From Opitutaceae bacterium (lineage in GTDB: Bacteria; Verrucomicrobiota; Verrucomicrobiia; Opitutales; Opitutaceae), in contig SXZN01000218.1 of assembly GCA_005787865.1 (NCBI GenBank), positions 1 through 7,658 of the forward strand: DNA of 7,658 bases, read 5' to 3'. Shown here piece after piece: positions 6,126 through 7,658 of this stretch. The first letter of the stretch is position 1. Each line of letters starts with the position of its first letter. The position numbers were made by a program, and so were the translations under genes. The notes below the pieces were generated by a model. It was not told where the DNA came from. It saw only the letters and a list, made by a program, of their open reading frames with translations, and searched no databases.

Positions 6126-6605
6126 ATGTCGACCGCCATCGCCGCACTTAAGCCACTTGCACCGTCTGTGGGAGCGGAATTTTCGTTGGGGGCTTTTTTG
6201 GTCGCTGTCATTGCGGGAATTTTAGTCGGGCTGGGCTTAATCTGGTTGCTCACCCGCCAGACGCGGCGTTTATCTGCGCAGAGTGCGGCGGCGCATCTCG
6301 AACTAACTAAGCGTGAAGCGGCTGTCGCCGCGCAAGAACTCATCAGCAAGGTCGATGAGGCGATTCGCCAGCGGGAGTCCGAACTCACGCGCGACCTCGA
6401 TCGCCGTAAGATTGAAATTGAGCACATGCTTCGCGAAATCCGCTCGCATGAAGAATCCATTGGCTTGCTCGATTATCAATTAGAGCAACGGCAAGAGCGG
6501 CTCACCCGCGAGGGGAGTGCGCTCACCCAAGCCCGCGAGGCGATGCGCTCGCTATCGAAGCGCTTGCGCCAAAGACTCGAAGGCGTGGCTGCACTCGATG
6601 GCTAA
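6126..6605 (+). CDS. rny: ribonuclease Y, membrane-anchor and coiled-coil part, ends at in-frame TAA
   Basis: There are 159 residues from ATG at 6126. A membrane anchor spans about residues 19-42 (GAFLVAVIAGILVGLGLIWL), followed by a long charged Glu/Arg/Gln-rich coiled coil to the end, the standard front of RNase Y. The frame then meets TAA at 6603-6605 and goes on without a shift into the rest of RNase Y, so this is the front part of one interrupted gene, not a separate protein. By itself it lacks the KH and HD domains and could not cut RNA. RNase Y is a membrane-tethered endonuclease that starts mRNA decay in bacteria such as Bacillus subtilis. No Shine-Dalgarno sequence is seen before the ATG. 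Confidence 0.85.
   Translation: MSTAIAALKPLAPSVGAEFSLGAFLVAVIAGILVGLGLIWLLTRQTRRLSAQSAAAHLELTKREAAVAAQELISKVDEAIRQRESELTRDLDRRKIEIEHMLREIRSHEESIGLLDYQLEQRQERLTREGSALTQAREAMRSLSKRLRQRLEGVAALDG
6603..6605 (+). other. in-frame TAA stop inside rny (codon 160)
   Basis: The codons read GAT GGC TAA GAA ATT CGC in the rny frame, and both sides align to RNase Y without any indel. One base change from GAA (Glu) or TCA (Ser) would give TAA. TAA ends rng, rodA and the lipoprotein gene here, so the code is not reassigned. Confidence 0.9.
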
Positions 6606-7658
6606 GAAATTCGCAAGCAGTTGCGCGAGGAAGTTACTTTTGAATGCCAAGAGGAGCTGCGTGTATTGCGCAAGGAACTGCTGGAACGTTCCGAGCAAGA
6701 TATCGCGCAGGAAGGTAAGCGCATTGTGGTTACCGCGATGCAGCGGCTCGTGAGTAAGCCCAATAATGATCTGACCGCCACGATTGTGCAGTTGCCGTCC
6801 GAGGAGATGAAGGGCCGCATTATTGGGCGAGAGGGCCGGAACATCAAATCCTTCGAGGCCGCCACCGGCACCACGCTGCTCATTGATGAGTCGCCGCAAA
6901 TGGTGCTCATTTCTTCGTTCGATCCGGTCCGGCGAGAAGTCGCCAAGCTGGCGCTCGAAGCGCTGCTGAAGGATGGGCGAATTCATCCCGCGAGTATTGA
7001 GGAATTCGTCAATCGGGCACGGCAGGACATGGAATTGCATATCGCCCAAATGGGAGCGGAGGCAGTGGATCGGCTTAAAATTTCTGGGCTACATCCGGAG
7101 AGCATCAAGCTGCTCGGTAAGCTGCGCTTTCGTTTTTCTTACACCCAAAACGTCCTCGATCATTCCATCGAAGTGGCGCAGCTCTGCGCCATGCTCGCAG
7201 CGGAACTCGGGCTCGAGCCGCAGATCGCTAAGCGGGCGGGTTTACTCCACGATATCGGCAAGTCGATTGAAGGCGAATACGAGGGGAGTCATGCGCAAAT
7301 CGGGGCTGACTTTATTCGTCGTTACGGCGAAACCGCGATTGTCGTTAACGCGGTGGCAGCTCATCACGCGGAAGTTAAGCCCGAGACGGTATATGCTGGC
7401 TTAGTGATTTTGGCCGATGCTATTTCCGCCTCGCGACCAGGCGCACGGGCTGAGTCGATGACTTCTTATATTGAGCGCTTGGAGCGCCTGAAGAAATTAG
7501 CCCTGACCATGCCCGGTGTGCAGCAAGCTTTTGCGATTCAGGCGGGTCGCGAAGTACGCGTGCTGGTGCACCCCACGATCGTTACGGACGATCAAGCCCA
7601 CGCCCTCGCCAAGACTTTGCGGCTGAAAATCGAACAAGAGCTTGATTATCCTAGCACC
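6606..7658 (+). CDS. rny: ribonuclease Y, KH and HD catalytic part (same frame after the TAA; runs off the window)
   Basis: The 351 codons continue the rny frame after the stop. Numbered from the ATG at 6126, the KH domain has its GREG loop at 234-237 (KGRIIGREGRNIKSFEAATG). The HD domain carries H375-D376 in LLHDIGK, close to the His368/Asp369 pair of B. subtilis RNase Y. Conserved stretches DGRIHP, ILADAISASRPGARAES and QAGREVRVLV are intact. The window ends after a complete codon in the tail (ELDYPST), only about ten residues short of the usual end; the whole gene would be about 520 codons, normal for the family. If translated separately, possible restarts are TTG 6621, TTG 6666, GTG 6726 and ATG 6738, all giving soluble, unanchored KH-HD protein. 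No other disruption is seen in this half, and the strong conservation suggests selection is still acting or the stop is very recent or an error. Confidence 0.92.

Noticed and set aside
6603..6605. Recoding of TAA (alternative genetic code or selenocysteine-like insertion)
   Set aside because: TAA ends rng, rodA and the lipoprotein gene in this window, and selenocysteine uses TGA; no recoding hairpin stood out directly after the codon.
6552..7049. 165-aa minus-strand ORF inside rny
   Set aside because: It is antisense to the conserved KH region of RNase Y; no independent coding signal.

Overview
The window fits a Gram-negative (diderm) bacterium with about 55-60% GC. It carries an MCE-type lipid transport operon with an outer-membrane-style lipoprotein, a RodA elongasome protein, an O-antigen-ligase-family membrane protein, an RNase E/G and an RNase Y. 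This gene set, the near absence of Shine-Dalgarno (SD) sequences in front of the main genes and the protein flavour suggest Verrucomicrobiota, perhaps Opitutae. That placement is inference and was not tested by a search.

Left part, plus strand (1-2027): the 3' end of an MlaF-like ABC ATPase, an MlaD-like MCE substrate-binding protein (start and stop overlap) and a PqiC-like lipoprotein (2-nt gap). This is one tightly packed operon for moving lipid between inner and outer membrane. The permease and the Walker A part of the ATPase should lie to the left, outside the window.

Middle, minus strand (5943 down to 2207): an O-antigen ligase/polymerase-family protein that lacks its N-terminal half, then rodA after 15 nt, then a 583-aa RNase E/G after about 100 nt. 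The run ends at a good intrinsic terminator at 2143-2174. The convergent gap between the two operons (2028-2206) is rich in pairing sequence, with an 11-bp perfect inverted repeat and competing helices.

Right part, plus strand (6126-7658): ribonuclease Y, almost full length (511 codons before the window ends), but split by an in-frame TAA at codon 160. Reading frame and conserved residues continue intact on both sides, and TAA is used as a normal stop elsewhere in the window.

The two places that most deserve attention are the nonsense codon in rny and the stretch 5943-6060. There a ligase gene without a front half meets what looks like the tail of a different plus-strand gene without its front. 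That pattern is expected at a rearrangement breakpoint or an assembly misjoin. I found no CRISPR array, insertion sequence, tRNA or rRNA gene.
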